This document shows positions 11,661 to 22,924 of a DNA stretch of 64,000 nucleotides, in pieces. The notes below the pieces were generated by a model. It was not told the origin of the DNA, did not search any database, and was given only the letters and a program-made list of their open reading frames with translations. This stretch comes from Alnus glutinosa (taxonomy: Eukaryota; Streptophyta; Magnoliopsida; Fagales; Betulaceae), in assembly GCF_958979055.1 (NCBI RefSeq), contig NC_084896.1:6576501-6640500 (forward strand). The letters are read 5' to 3'. How positions within the stretch are numbered: position 1 is the first letter of the stretch; every line of letters begins with the position of its first letter. Both the position numbers and the translations under genes were made by a program.

Positions 11661-12391
11661 AATTAAAATTTCCTCTCCATATACACCAACGACTCAATGT
11701 GTACTTCATCTGAAATATACTACAATACTCATCTTGTAGCAATTAATTACAAGAAATGCACAAAAAATTAACTAACTGGACTCAAAGGCACAAAAAATTA
11801 CAAGAAATGCCAAGAATAAATAATATAACCAAAGAGAACATTAATCAAAATAAGTTTAAAACTCAGTGCCAAACAAGCACTTATTAAATATAAGAAAGTA
11901 AATACTGAGAATTCATGTCTATCTCTAACACTAGTCGTTCCGGCCTCTTAACTCATTCTCAGCACATCTATAGGGAAGGAAAAACAAAAACAATATTGAG
12001 TGAAAAACTGAGTAAACATTAATTAATGCACCTAATCGATTGAAAATGGAGACAAGAATTCCTGACACAGAGAGAGAGAGAGTTATGAAATATAGGTTCA
12101 CGTCGTTTCCAACTGTAAACGACGTTAATATAAAAGTTGTCTTAAATGGCGTTGTTTTAAACAATTCAAACGACGTGAATCTGATCCTTTTTCAAAGGAT
12201 GCGAGTAATTCACGTGATACTTCTTAAGTTTTTATTAAACGACTTAAAAAAATACAATTCACTTCATTTTTAGCTAAAGGAAGTTGAGTACTTAAAAGGA
12301 CCTGTTTAGCAATTAAAAATTATGGTTTCACGCTACGTGTTGCAATTTTAAGCCACTCTAAGGAAGGATTCGGTTTATATATATATATACT
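11661..12391. other. Non-coding flank shared with block C
   Basis: Matches 45890-47515, including 'GGTTCACGTCGTTTC', 'AACGACGTGAATCTGATCC' and the 'CACTCTAAGGAAGGATTC' segment next to the MITE. No coding sequence is seen. Confidence 0.7.
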
Positions 12392-12802
12392 GGGTTAAAT
12401 ACGTTTTTGGCCCATGTTGTTTAATGCCTTTATTTTTTGTCCCTTGTAATTCATTTCGTATCGCAGGATGGTACCTTGATTATGACGAAAGACGGAGATG
12501 GTACTTTCGTCCAAATTTCCGTTCAAAAATTGACGAAAGCACACGTTAATCCCTCTAAGAAGCTGACATGTGTTATATGCCTAGTTAAAAATTAAAAAAA
12601 TAAACATTTGACAATAATAAAAACTTTTTTTAAAAAAAAAACAAAAAAAAACAAAAAAAATGCTTTAAAAAATTGAAAAAAAAATTTAGGAGGTGACAAT
12701 TTTACCACCCCCAAAGAGAAAATGAGGGTGGCTGAAACTACCCCCAAGAGCCTTGAGCCACCCCCATTTGGCCTGGGGGAGGTTTAGCCACCCCACAAGA
12801 AG

Positions 12803-12838
<36 letters not shown>

Positions 12839-13334
12839 GTGGCCGAACCACCTTCAAAGGCCATAGGGGTGGTTCAGCCACCCCTTGACCGCTCGATCTG
12901 CGGTGGCCGAACCCACCCCAAGGCCAAACGGGGGTGGTTTCGCCCACCCCAATTTTGCTCTTTGGGGGTGGCCGAACCACCTCCAATGGCCATGGGGTGG
13001 TTCAACTACCCCCAGACCGGCCATAGAGGTGCATGGCTCAGGCAACCCTTCTATTTTTATTTTTATTTTTTATAACTTTTAAAGCTTTTATTTTTAATTT
13101 TATTTTTAAGTTTTGATTATTTTCAATATTTTTAATTTTTTATTAGATATAAGACGCATGTCAGCTTCTTAAAGGTGTTGATATGGGCTTCCGTCAATTT
13201 TTAAACAGAAGTTGAACGGAAGTACCATCTCCATCTTTAGCCATAAATGAAGTACCATCTACGATACAAAATGAACTACATTGGGCAAAAAAAAAAAGGA
13301 GTTAAACCACAAAGGGTTCAAACGTATTTAACTT
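12392..13334. mobile_element. Mutator-like MITE with GGTGGC...GAACCACC core, copy 1
   Basis: A terminal inverted repeat GGGTTAAATACGTTT is matched at the right end by AAACGTATTTAAC. Inner arms GACGGAGATGGTAC and CCATCTCCATCTTT are also inverted. The core (12710-13040) is GC-rich in an AT-rich setting and holds many copies of the self-complementary motif GGTGGCCGAACCACC, plus a 41-bp poly(A). A second copy sits at the same place in block C (47518-56772, split by LTRs), so insertion predates the A/C duplication. The short ORFs in it (12738-13082, both strands) are by-products of the repeated motif. A clear target duplication cannot be read because the left flank is an AT microsatellite. Confidence 0.8.
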
Positions 13335-13419
13335 AGGATTCCTTAGATCTTCTATGTAAGGTCGTTTTTTCCTCAATGAATGAACCAGTTCTATTTGTTC
13401 AAAAAAAAAAGATTATGTG

Positions 13420-13915
13420 TTTGAGATTGCAATTTCGTAAATAAAAAAGTACAATTTTAAATCAAATTGTAAAAAATGAATCGTTTGGAAATTACGTTTT
13501 TAAAAAATTACAAATTTAAAAACGCAAAAATTTACCTTTTCCAATCCAGATTTGGCTTAGGTGTTGTAACAAAAACAACAACATAGCTGCTGTAATTTTT
13601 TTAATGGTTAAGATCTAACTTCATTCTTTCTCTCATTTTTATAAAACATGTAAAACTATATCTTTACCATTGAAAAAACTACCGCACATATGCCATAGCT
13701 ATTTTACAGCACCCAAAGCCTCATCCTTCAAATAGTAGGAAATGAGTTTTTGTTAAAAAACGCAGAATTTTAAAAGTTAACCTGTGATTTTAAAGGCTAA
13801 ATTGTGAGTTTGCCAAACGCTTAGCTGCATTTTTAAAAATCACTTTTCAAATCATACATTATAAAATTGTAATTTTAAATGACAGTTTTTGAAATCATAA
13901 ACCCAAACAAACCTT
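13420..13915. mobile_element. Foldback MITE, probably hAT-like, with an inner insertion
   Basis: The left arm (GTTTGAGATTGCAATTTCGT, about 13420) and right arm (about 13870-13915, ...TTTTTGAAATCATAAACCCAAACA) form an imperfect inverted repeat rich in 'TTTTAAAATCGCA'-like words. The same family occurs at 27052-27363. A segment at about 13545-13745 (GGTGTTGTAACAAAAACAACA to TTTTACAGCACCCAAAGCC) looks like a second small element inside. No coding. Confidence 0.55.
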
Positions 13916-14139
13916 AATTGGCGAGTCATGGGTGGCTTAACGTTTTTGAGTTTTCAGGTAGTTAAACGTTTGATATCAATATCATCACCAAAACACGCAG
14001 TGATATGAGAATATTTTGTTTTTGTCAATCGATTAATATGAATGATGTAGATATGCTCTCTGGCTTTTCGAGAATATAAATATAATTTAACTAACATTTG
14101 GTCTGATACCACATAAATTACACCCCAATCCTAAGAAAT

Positions 14140-14572
14140 GCGAATTTGGCTAACAACGACGTCTATTAGGATCACCCTTGATAGCAAATTGCTCAATTAA
14201 TGCTCCAATTTGTGTGCCCATTATCTCAAACAGATCAAACTGTTCTTCCATGCGTTGCAAACATGCCATCAGTTGGTCCTCACATGTTGCCTCTTTGCGT
14301 CATAGCAGGAAAGAAACGTAGGCTCTAATACCAACTAATGCAGTGCAAGGTGTGGTGGATCACAAAGCCAAACAAGTACAAGTTTCACAACTATTTCCAA
14401 AACGAAGAACCAATCAAGGAATTAAGATAAAATAAGAGAAAACTCAACCTTAGGGAGTTTCCTATTGAAAACTAATGAAAAATACACATAAGTTGTGCCC
14501 TAAGCCGTCTTTATTAGGTTTATATAGAAATAAAGTCCTTACCCTAGTAACACCCAAAATAAAACTGAAACA
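14140..14572 (-). mobile_element. LTR retrotransposon fragment: LTR, primer site and start of gag
   Basis: On the minus strand, a 234-bp LTR candidate (14572-14339) starts TGTTTCAG, contains TATATAAAC and ends CTGCA. It is followed by TTGGTATTAGAGCC (14336-14321), a primer binding site resembling initiator tRNA-Met. An open stretch then reads LMACLQRMEEQFDLFE... and FAIKGDPNRRR, similar to the start of Ty3/gypsy gag proteins. The element breaks off at about 14140. Confidence 0.65.
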
Positions 14573-16534
14573 TAAAGACTCATATATTTGTGTGTGTGTG
14601 TGTGTGTGATCAACCAATCAACTGAAATATAAAATGCAGAAAATAAATAACAAAGATATTTTGGTGACAACGTGGAAACCCTTTGTACCAAAGAGAAAAA
14701 CCCATATGGGACAGCCAAACCTAGGAAATCCACTATTCTGAAGAAAAAACTAGTCACAAAGCAGTCGTACTCGCATACCCCTAATGTAGTAGTCGTATCT
14801 TTAACTCTGACACATTTATACGTGAACGCCTCTCCACTAGACCTCTTGTCTGAAGAGTTCTTCAATGGACTCCTTTAGCTTAGAGCTCCTATCTGAGCTA
14901 GACTTCAAATGGTTGATCAAATCACACAAATACTCTAAGAGTGTTGCACATCTAACAATATCTGCCTAAACACCCTCTCTTAGCACAAAGAGAATTCTAT
15001 ATTGAATTCTTACATATACACAACCTATGAGCCTCTTTAAATAGGCTATAGAAATCATAATTCTACTCAAATTCGGATTTGCATAGGCGGCGTCCTGACC
15101 TACAACTGAGACTTCATAAAATACTGAAGCGCGTCCAAACTTGAAAGCCCTAGCGTCCGAACGGTTGCATAAAGTAGTTCCTTCGTCCGCAGTTACCGCA
15201 TAATTGTTCGGACTCCTTGCTGTCGGGAAGTTATTGACTTCAGCGTCTATTGGGCTGTCCGGACCGTCATATGGACCATGAGCTACTGACTCCACCGTCT
15301 GCTATAGCGTTCGAACCTTGATTGGACACTGAATTTCTGACTTGGGCGTTCGGACCTTGGTAACTAGGCGTCCAGACGGTCTATAGGGAAAACTGACTTC
15401 CTGAGTTGTAAATCTTCCAGATTCTTTCATTCACAAGGATATTTCCTTCTTAGTGATATATTGTGCAAATTCTTGTTCTGATCACTCCTTTCCATATTGA
15501 AAAATATATTCTGCAATATTCTTCTGGAATCCTCTGCAATTTCAGTATCCCTGTTATGGAAGTCTCTGATATAAAAGTTCCAGATATGGAGGTGTTTTTG
15601 TCAAGACAGAGTGAGCTAATTAAAATAAACCAACAAAAACACCAAATCGTGATCTTGTTGAAATGGGACTACTAACCCCTTCGAACGAGGAACAAAATGA
15701 AACTCTACCAATGCTTTTGGTCGGACAATCTCTAACTAGTCTTCCAACCAGACATCTCAAACTTAATACTTGGCCGAACGGGGTGTGACCGTGGAACCGA
15801 ATGAATGCCTTGGGTCCTAACTGGTCTCAGTTCTAGACATGCCTTTTGAATGTTGACGTGCCAACATTTTGATCGAGACTCTCTGGAACTGCTACTTATG
15901 CTCATCCAGAAGGTATTTTTGGAAGAGCTTTGGACTTCATTAAGATGCCATTGTCTTCTGCTGATTTCATCATTAGTCAAACACACAACTTGGTCTACAT
16001 CATACATTCATATAGAATATATGTTATTGGACTTGGTTTAATGTTTGAGGAACAATGTTAGGCTTTTAGTGTTGGTAAATTCAATGTCAAAACATGTTTA
16101 ATTTGTTGTAAGAATTAGGTTTAGGGTTGAGTAGGGATTAAACTATGGGTGGAGAAGTATTAAGAATGATGCACATCCAACTTTAGTACAAAATCCCATA
16201 TACTCAGATGATGCCTTGGTTTACCGAGCTGATGCATCCTTGTTCCATATTAAAACTTGAGAGGGTCAGTTTAAGCTTGGTTGACCAAGATAGTGCAAAG
16301 TGCTTTCAAGATTGTGAAACCCTAGTGCTTGATCAACTGAGCTTCTAACTCGGTCGACCAACCCCACCCGCCAGCTATTTCAATTCCTATCGACTTTGAC
16401 CTAAAACCTTTTTTTTTTCCTCCTCTCTATATAAGCATCATCTTGTTCTTTAACCCAAACAAATCAAACTTTACCTAGTTTTTTCTTAGCCTTCCAAATC
16501 ACAGAATAGTTTGTAGCCACTACAGTAGGAGGTG
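14573..16534. other. Non-coding DNA with LTR-like remnants; (GT)10 at 14590
   Basis: A (GT)n microsatellite lies at about 14590-14608. The segments 14660-14960 and 15080-15420 have the look of LTR leader DNA (repeated 'GCGTCCGGAC'-type words; similar patches at 28690-28920), but no ends or coding were found. Short ORFs such as 14966-15295 (minus) are chance frames. Confidence 0.5.
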
Positions 16535-17191
16535 AATGCGTTTTTTACCGAGGTTACGAGATTGGATCTTCACATTTGTTGGTACAGTTTCCGGTATGGC
16601 CGTGACAGCTCGCACCTTTACGATGACTTCGCCTTCCAATTGCTGCGAGGACAAACAAGGTGAAGAGAATACGTCGGGGGTTGGCCAGCGTTCTTTCCTC
16701 CGATGCCTAAGTCAGTGTTTGAGTGTATAATATGCACAAGTAGAATAATAGTAGTATCTTTTTCTTACATGAGGTTTCGGCCTATTTATAGGTTAAGTGA
16801 TCAGTACCTTCACAGCCTTTGGGTTTTGTCTCTTTTTTTTTACCTAGGAGCGTCGCCAAAATCAGACCTTAGCTAGGAATCACTCACCTTCTAAATCGAG
16901 ACTCTTTCCTTAATAGTTTCAAGGCGAGATTCATAGATACAAATCCGAGATTAATGTCAATCCCGGATTTTAAGGGACAATGCGCTATTCCAAAATATAT
17001 GGGACCGCGTATAATAGACTCCCGGTCCGCTGTGTTAGCCCCGGGATAATACCATGCTGGGCTCCCGGATACTCATCCTTGTTGACTCATATCCGGTGGG
17101 CCTTGGGCCCATATCTCTACATGAGCGAAGGTGGGCTAAAAGGCTTGTAGCTCCTAGCGTGGGCTGGACCGAGTGGGATTATTCCCAACAA
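16535..17191 (-). mobile_element. Gypsy-type LTR remnant
   Basis: On the minus strand it starts TGTTGGGAATAATCCCACT (17191) and includes CCTATAAATAGGCC (a TATA region, about 16795). It continues through 'GACTTAGGCATCGGAGG' and 'CAACCCCCGACG' words often seen in plant Ty3/gypsy LTRs. No primer site or second LTR is found, so the left boundary is uncertain. Confidence 0.6.
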
Positions 17192-17216
17192 CGTTTATAA
17201 GGGTTTTGTAAAAAGG

Positions 17217-17257
<41 letters not shown>

Positions 17258-17643
17258 CTAACATAAGTCTTCAATAGAGGATGGCTTAGAACTTGGTTGT
17301 CTCCCGAAGTGGATTTAGTTTTTGAAGATCGTTTCTTCAAACAGATTTCAACTTCTTCATCAAATTTGTGTTTTTTTTCATTTTCTTGCTTATTTTGATT
17401 GTGGTAATAATATATGTGGTGATTAATTTGATAACTGTATATTTGGTTTATTGAGCTATAGCTCATAATTGCGGTCTAAACTAGAAATTTCAAACTAGAT
17501 TTGGTTAATTTACTCTATTCCTTAAGAGATTTTCATTATGATGGTGGTCATTAGAGGTTTAAAATTGTACGAATTTTTTAAAAGCACTTATTGAAGAGAT
17601 ATCATCATGTATTTATTATTATATTTTGGGATTTGATTCTTGC
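17192..17643. other. AT-rich spacer with a 36-bp poly(A)
   Basis: Poly(A) run at about 17218-17253. No gene or element boundary is recognised before the foldback MITE arm begins at 17644. Confidence 0.6.
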
Positions 17644-17684
17644 ACAACACCAATACAACAACCACTACAAAAAATTTACTCATT

Positions 17685-17960
17685 AGCGGCCAACAAATTT
17701 GGCCGCTAATAATGTCATTTTGGCTGCTATTGATCAACAGCAGCCAAATTTGGCCGCCAAAGAGTGGCCGTTAATAGTCTGACGCTAAAGACTATTAGCG
17801 GCCACATATGTGTGGCCGCTAATAGTCTAGTACTAATAGTTAAAATACATTTAGTATTATTAGCGGCCACACATATGTGGCCACTAATACTAGACTATTA
17901 GCGGCCACATACGTGGCCGCTAATAATACCTGAGTATTTTAACTATTAGCGGCCACATTT
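17685..17960. repeat. Left subterminal repeat array of the CACTA element
   Basis: Repeated TTAGCGGCCA and TGGCCGCTAA words in both orientations form short hairpins with intervening 'TAGTCTAGTA'-type sequence. They match the right-end array. Confidence 0.9.
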
Positions 17961-18657
17961 ATTAAAAAATGGAAAAAAAAAAAAAAAAAAAAAATTAAAA
18001 AAAAAAGATTCAAATCCATCCATCCTCAATGCATTAATTAAATCTCTATATGCAACTAATACTATTAAAAAATGAACCACTATAAAGTCGCATCTAATAA
18101 TGTCTTATTTTTTAAAAAACAAAATATATATATATAATACCAAAAAATTAGTTTTCAATAATTCATTTATCATTAAGACTAATAACCTAGAAGTCAAGTA
18201 GGTTAAAAAATTGAAAATTGATATAAAACTGTCACTATATTGAGGATACCAAGCACATGGCTTCTTTGTTAGATAAATAGAAAAAAATGTATAAACCAAA
18301 TTATCAAAAGCTACAATATACGCTGCTAATCTAAGTACTCAACTAATAGTAATGACTACGAGGTTAACTAGCACAATCAAGACGAATCTTAGTGGAACAA
18401 ACAAAGAAATGAAACCTTTTTTTTTTCATTAATGCTAGAACCAGAAAACAGAGGACTAAGCAAAGGATTAAAAACAGTCATTGTTGGCTAAAGCTGAAAA
18501 ACAGCTCAATGGCATAAGATGGAGTAAAGGAAAAGCAATTCCCAAAAAGAGGTAATAAACAGGAGCAGTTCAGAGATATAAGACAAAAACATCAAACAAA
18601 ATATACCAAAATAAGAAAATTGTCATTGAGTTGACAACCTACACAGTCATCATATAT

Positions 18658-19396
18658 TCATATCACAAGTAATAATATAATTGTGAATGCAACAAACCAA
18701 AAGTGAGATAGAAGAATAGGTCTCACATTTTCCTCTCCTTCAACCAGACCCCTTTCCAGTCGATTCTGTGTCTTATGAGCATGAAGTTGCTTTAGCATCG
18801 CTGACCCTGCACAGTTAAAGGCAGTTTTGATGTAATCACCAATCCCGAAAAACCAAGAATCAGATAGTAAGCAATAGCAACTGTCCAACAGAATCTATCA
18901 AAAAATAAACTACAAATTGCAGATTGCAGATTGTAAAATTCTGTAATCCAAGCAAGTTATAAGGGAAAATATCACTAATCAGCAGAAGAACTGTCAGCAA
19001 AAGTAGTGGTAGAAAATTGTAATTAAGAATGTCCAAAGAGTGTCTAACAGGACAGCAACCTATGCAAGGTTGACACGAATGTTCATTACCCAAATGCAGT
19101 GCCCTGGGGACCCTATATAAATTAAAAACATTCGGAAGAACTTGTTCTTCTATTCGAGAAGGATATAAGGTTTGTTTTTAAATGTCATAATTTATAATAA
19201 TTTATCATATCCCAGAGCAGTTTGTAAATGTCAGGATCCAAAGCAGTGGATATGTTCATCCATAGAAAGAGAGATGGTGAGCAATCACAGAACCTATGCA
19301 TCTGAAATCACACCCAAAAGCAAGAACTTCATAAGATAAAATTCAAGTGGAGTTAAATTGATATGATACAAGCCAAGAATAATGCAAAAATATTGC

Positions 19397-19434
<38 letters not shown>

Positions 19435-20835
19435 GAGCATTAGATAAAGATTAATGTCCATATCAATTTTTTCTTTTTCTTTTTTTTTTTGCTTCTCCAT
19501 TTGAGCAAAAGTCCACTCTACAGGTTGTAACTTTATGATTGAGCAAAAGTCCAATGACAGAAGTAAAACTCTTTAAATGTTTAGACCTTTCTTTGTGCCG
19601 TTCTAAGCTCTACTTGAAGATTTTCTAATGCATGTGCTCTTCTATCATCAGCTTCTCTTGTAGAAAACCATCCTGCTAGATAGTTGCATTCTTGTCGTAC
19701 CTACGAGAAGCAATATAGTAATAGCTTTAAGTTTATCATCTTGCAAAGAATAATCTCATGGCTGCGAAGAAAAAGGTTAACTGCCCATGTGCACCTACAC
19801 ATGATCATGCACATTCAGTCACATAATGTAAAAGCTTTATGTATATGATTTTACAAATAGAAATTCCATGTGCTTATGTTAAAGTTAAAATGTTAATGCA
19901 AGCTTAGAATAAAACTCAAGATTGTCAAACTGACTTCATAATTTACTCTGCAGTCAACTTGTGGTTCAAGTTCAAATAGTTCACAATTAATTGAGGCATT
20001 CATAAAAGAAACAAATATGTGAACTCAGCGAGCAGTAATGGGTTAGAAGAAATAAATTTGATGAGAGGTGGCTTGATGTGCTTTAGATGTCAACAGACGA
20101 GTTCAATGATGCTGTCTTTACCATTGCATTAGTGGTTAATAAAATATACAGTAAAGCAATACATGAACAAAAGCCTAAGGGACAAAACACCACAACAAAG
20201 ACATTTGAAGCATTGCTGGATAATCGAACAATATATAATAGCAAGATACCTGCATCTCAAGCTTAAGCGATGTTATCTTTTCTACTGACTGTCAAGACTT
20301 CCAATAGAATTTCATGGCAGGATCCAAATCATCACAGCTAAGCAAGAGATGAAAGCCTAATCGCCCAATCCGTAACCACGCACAACCAAGAACATAGTCG
20401 AAGTCTAAGCAAAAGAAAAAAAAAATGCATAATTATGACAACATACAAAATTGAAAAGGAAATGAAATTTATTTCGCTAGACCCCGAACGGAATAGAGAC
20501 CATTGCTAGGAACCAAAATAAATACTATTAATATTAATAGCCCTTTATTTTTTTAAAAAAAAAAAAATCAGATACTAATATATAATCATGTATTTCTAAA
20601 CACAAAATTACTGGCAGACAATAATTTGGATCAACTCCTATAGTTTGTAAGCAGAAAATGATCAATAGATATATAACCACCGGTAGAAGTGCGATGAAGA
20701 TAGAGGTCTCTAAGCAGCGGCTCAATGAACTTGTACACCAACTCTTTCAATCTGCAATGGCTTGATGAGAGAAGAAGGGAGCTCATTTGCTGGATGTTTT
20801 CTTGCTGTTACTAAAGAGAGAAAAATAAATAAAAT
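18658..20835 (-). pseudogene. Captured host-gene exons inside the CACTA element
   Basis: Several exon-like pieces lie in order on the minus strand with plausible splice borders. About 20835-20700 reads KHPANELPSSLIKPLQIE. About 20350-20250 reads FHLLLSCDDLDPAMKFYW, then a stop, then SVEKITSLKLEMQ before a GT donor. 19700-19587 is exactly 38 codons between AG and GT (VRQECNYLAGWFSTREADD ...). About 19301-19200 reads RFCDCSPSLFLWMNI. 18806-18658 follows an AG and ends in RPILLSHFWFVAFTIILLLV, a C-terminal membrane anchor, then stop. Together they suggest a coiled-coil, tail-anchored membrane protein. I do not recognise the family. The in-frame stop in the second piece points to a non-functional copy. 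Confidence 0.55.
19399..19427. repeat. (GA)n microsatellite
   Basis: About 14 GA units within the CACTA interior. Confidence 0.9.
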
Positions 20836-21173
20836 GATGAACTATGATATTGGACAACAGGATGCCTCAATTGTTAAGGTGTTCCAAAACTAAGCATGAT
20901 GTACTAATCTTTTAAAAAGGCCACATTATTAATTTCCATATGTTCACCTCAATTCTCATGTAAATTATGAACTTAACAGAGACCAACTATGTTTAAGATG
21001 TCGTACATTTCCTTTCTCTTCAAAATATAATGCATTGAAAACCAAAAAGCTTAAACATCAATCCCTAACCATGCGTGAAAGTGGGTATATATATATTTTT
21101 AAAAAAAAATTAGATCCATTTATCTTTCACTGCATTAATTAAATCTCAATATGCAACTAATACTATTAAAAAA

Positions 21174-21175
<2 letters not shown>

Positions 21176-21247
<72 letters not shown>
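21176..21247. repeat. Compound (AT)n(GT)n microsatellite
   Basis: About 14 AT units run directly into about 20 GT units. It lies between captured-gene pieces of the CACTA element. Confidence 0.95.
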
Positions 21248-21250
<3 letters not shown>

Positions 21251-21899
21251 TGTCTCCGTTTCTAGGTCTAACTCCAAACCAGTAATAAATTCAAATTGGT
21301 AATCAGTAATCCTCCCACATTAAATCACAATAATGGTAATAAGTGTCTGATATTAAGATAATTGATGTTATACTATGAACTACACTTATTACCGGCAAGA
21401 CAACACTTGAAAAATGCAAATGCAATAGAAGAAGTAACCGGTCAAGAAAAAAGATCCACAAATGGAGATTATATAAAATATAGTCATAATGGATATTTTT
21501 TGTTCAGGAAATTGTTAGATGAGTTACTAATGTCAAAATGAATACAAAGCATACCTCTTCTAGTTATGCAACAATCTCTCCTCTTGTATTTTTCTTCAAA
21601 GACACAAAATTTTCTCGTGCCTGGTAATAGAAAAACATGTACATATATATATATAACTACGTAAATGCATATACATAATTTTTTTGAAATGCAACCAAGC
21701 ATATAAGAGAATCAAAGATATACCAAGAAAGACTACCTTGATTCTGTAGTAAATAGCAAAAACTATATTACGATTAAATAGTTAGGACAAACAATTGATA
21801 GATTAAGAGAATCAACTTCTTGCAACAAAAACTTAGAAAATCAGAGAAACTTCAAAATAATCTTAATTCTTTTAACCAGCTTTCCTTTCTTGGCCTCAA

Positions 21900-22235
21900 A
21901 TAGATTTAGCAAGAGCACAAGTCAAGGCTTCCAGAGTCGGTAAAGAGAACAATTTTCGTTTCCTTGGATAAACAAGTCCAAAAAAAAGTTTGTGATTGAC
22001 CACTTACAAAATCTGAGAAGCTATTTGCCCAAAAATCGGAAACCCACTGTTTGGGTTCCGGGAAAACGCCGAAAAAACCCCTCTCTGGCGTCGCCGGCAT
22101 CAACCGTGACTCGCCGGCGTCGGCGTCCTCTGCAGCGGCGGCCGACCCACCAGAAACTTCTCCCTCTCCCTCGATCTCCCTCGACCTCTTTGATCTCCCG
22201 CTCCCGATCTCTCAATCTCCCTCTCCCGATCTCTC
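21900..22235 (-). other. GC-rich segment in the CACTA element, possible captured 5' region
   Basis: Unusual GC content (GTCGCCGGCATC, GACTCGCCGGCGTCGG) compared with the surroundings, ending in CT-rich 'GATCTCTCAATCTCCCTC' repeats and a poly(A) of about 40 bases. Frames are open on both strands but low in complexity. It may be the first exon or 5' UTR of the captured gene; no domain is visible. Confidence 0.4.
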
Positions 22236-22241
22236 AATCCG

Positions 22242-22279
<38 letters not shown>

Positions 22280-22399
22280 ATAAAAAAGGAAGGACCAAAA
22301 GAGGGTGGCAGGCCGACGAAAAAAAAAAGGAGGAAGAAAGAAAAAGAAATAGAGAAAAGAGGCAGGAGAAAAAACTTTGAAAAATTTTGCCAAAAAAAC

Positions 22400-22470
22400 A
22401 GAGGGGGTTGCGCGGGACACGAAAATTTCGTGTCCCGCGCACCCCCCAAAACGGAGTCGTTTTGGGAGAA
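22400..22470. repeat. Two adjacent strong hairpins
   Basis: GCGCGGGACACGAAA and TTTCGTGTCCCGCGC (about 22410-22440) are perfect complements around a single base; with flanking G5/C5 runs the arms reach about 21 bp. Directly after comes CCAAAACG-GAGT-CGTTTTGG, a second hairpin. ORFs over this stretch are not credible. Confidence 0.9.
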
Positions 22471-22924
22471 AAGACTCCAGTTGACTCGTTTTTGCACAAA
22501 AAAAAACTCCAATTGAATATAAAAATTAAAAAAACTAAAAAAAAAAAAATTAAAAAACTATATTTTTTTTACACCCCACCTATAAAAAGCACAAACACTT
22601 GCCCTTTATCTCTCTTTCTAAATTTTCTCACAAAGAGAGAAGACTTTTCTCTCCTAATCTCTCTCTGTAGATTAGGAGAGAAAATAATTAATTCTAATTT
22701 TTTAAAATGATCAAATCTTTTTTTTAAAAAAAAAATTGAGTTCATATTTTTATTCCAAGAAAAGATTAAAATAAAAGTAAAATAAAATTTTAATCAACTA
22801 AGATTCTTCTCAATTTTAAAAAATATAATATAAGTTCTTTTTTTAAAAAAAATTTTCTTTGGTTTTTTTGTTATTTTTCAATTTTTTTGTTTTTAATTAT
22901 GAGAACAGGTTTATGTGATTTTTC

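Larger units (their letters stand above)
5990..12391 (+). repeat. Duplicated GLP block A
   Basis: The block matches block C (about 43185-47517) at both ends: 'GAAGGTATGCCACGCCTCAG' at about 6002 corresponds to about 43200, and 12050-12390 corresponds to 47160-47515. It matches block B (28580 onward) in between. A carries a LINE fragment and a palindromic LTR element that are absent from the equivalent places in C and B. The shared non-coding flanks show that the GLP copies arose by segmental duplication, not retroposition; all copies keep the intron or promoter. Confidence 0.8.

Noticed and set aside
12738..13082. Four overlapping Pro/Gly-rich ORFs
   Set aside because: They are translations of the repeated GGTGGCCGAACCACC motif in a MITE; the other copy (56109-56611) gives different frames.
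14966..15295. 109-residue minus-strand ORF
   Set aside because: Lies in LTR-like leader DNA, no domain, no start context, no supporting paralog.
22051..22516. Overlapping ORFs on both strands in the GC-rich CACTA segment
   Set aside because: They overlap in up to five frames and consist of Lys/Arg/Ser/Phe low-complexity runs from poly(A) and CT/GA tracts. No domain, no splice logic.
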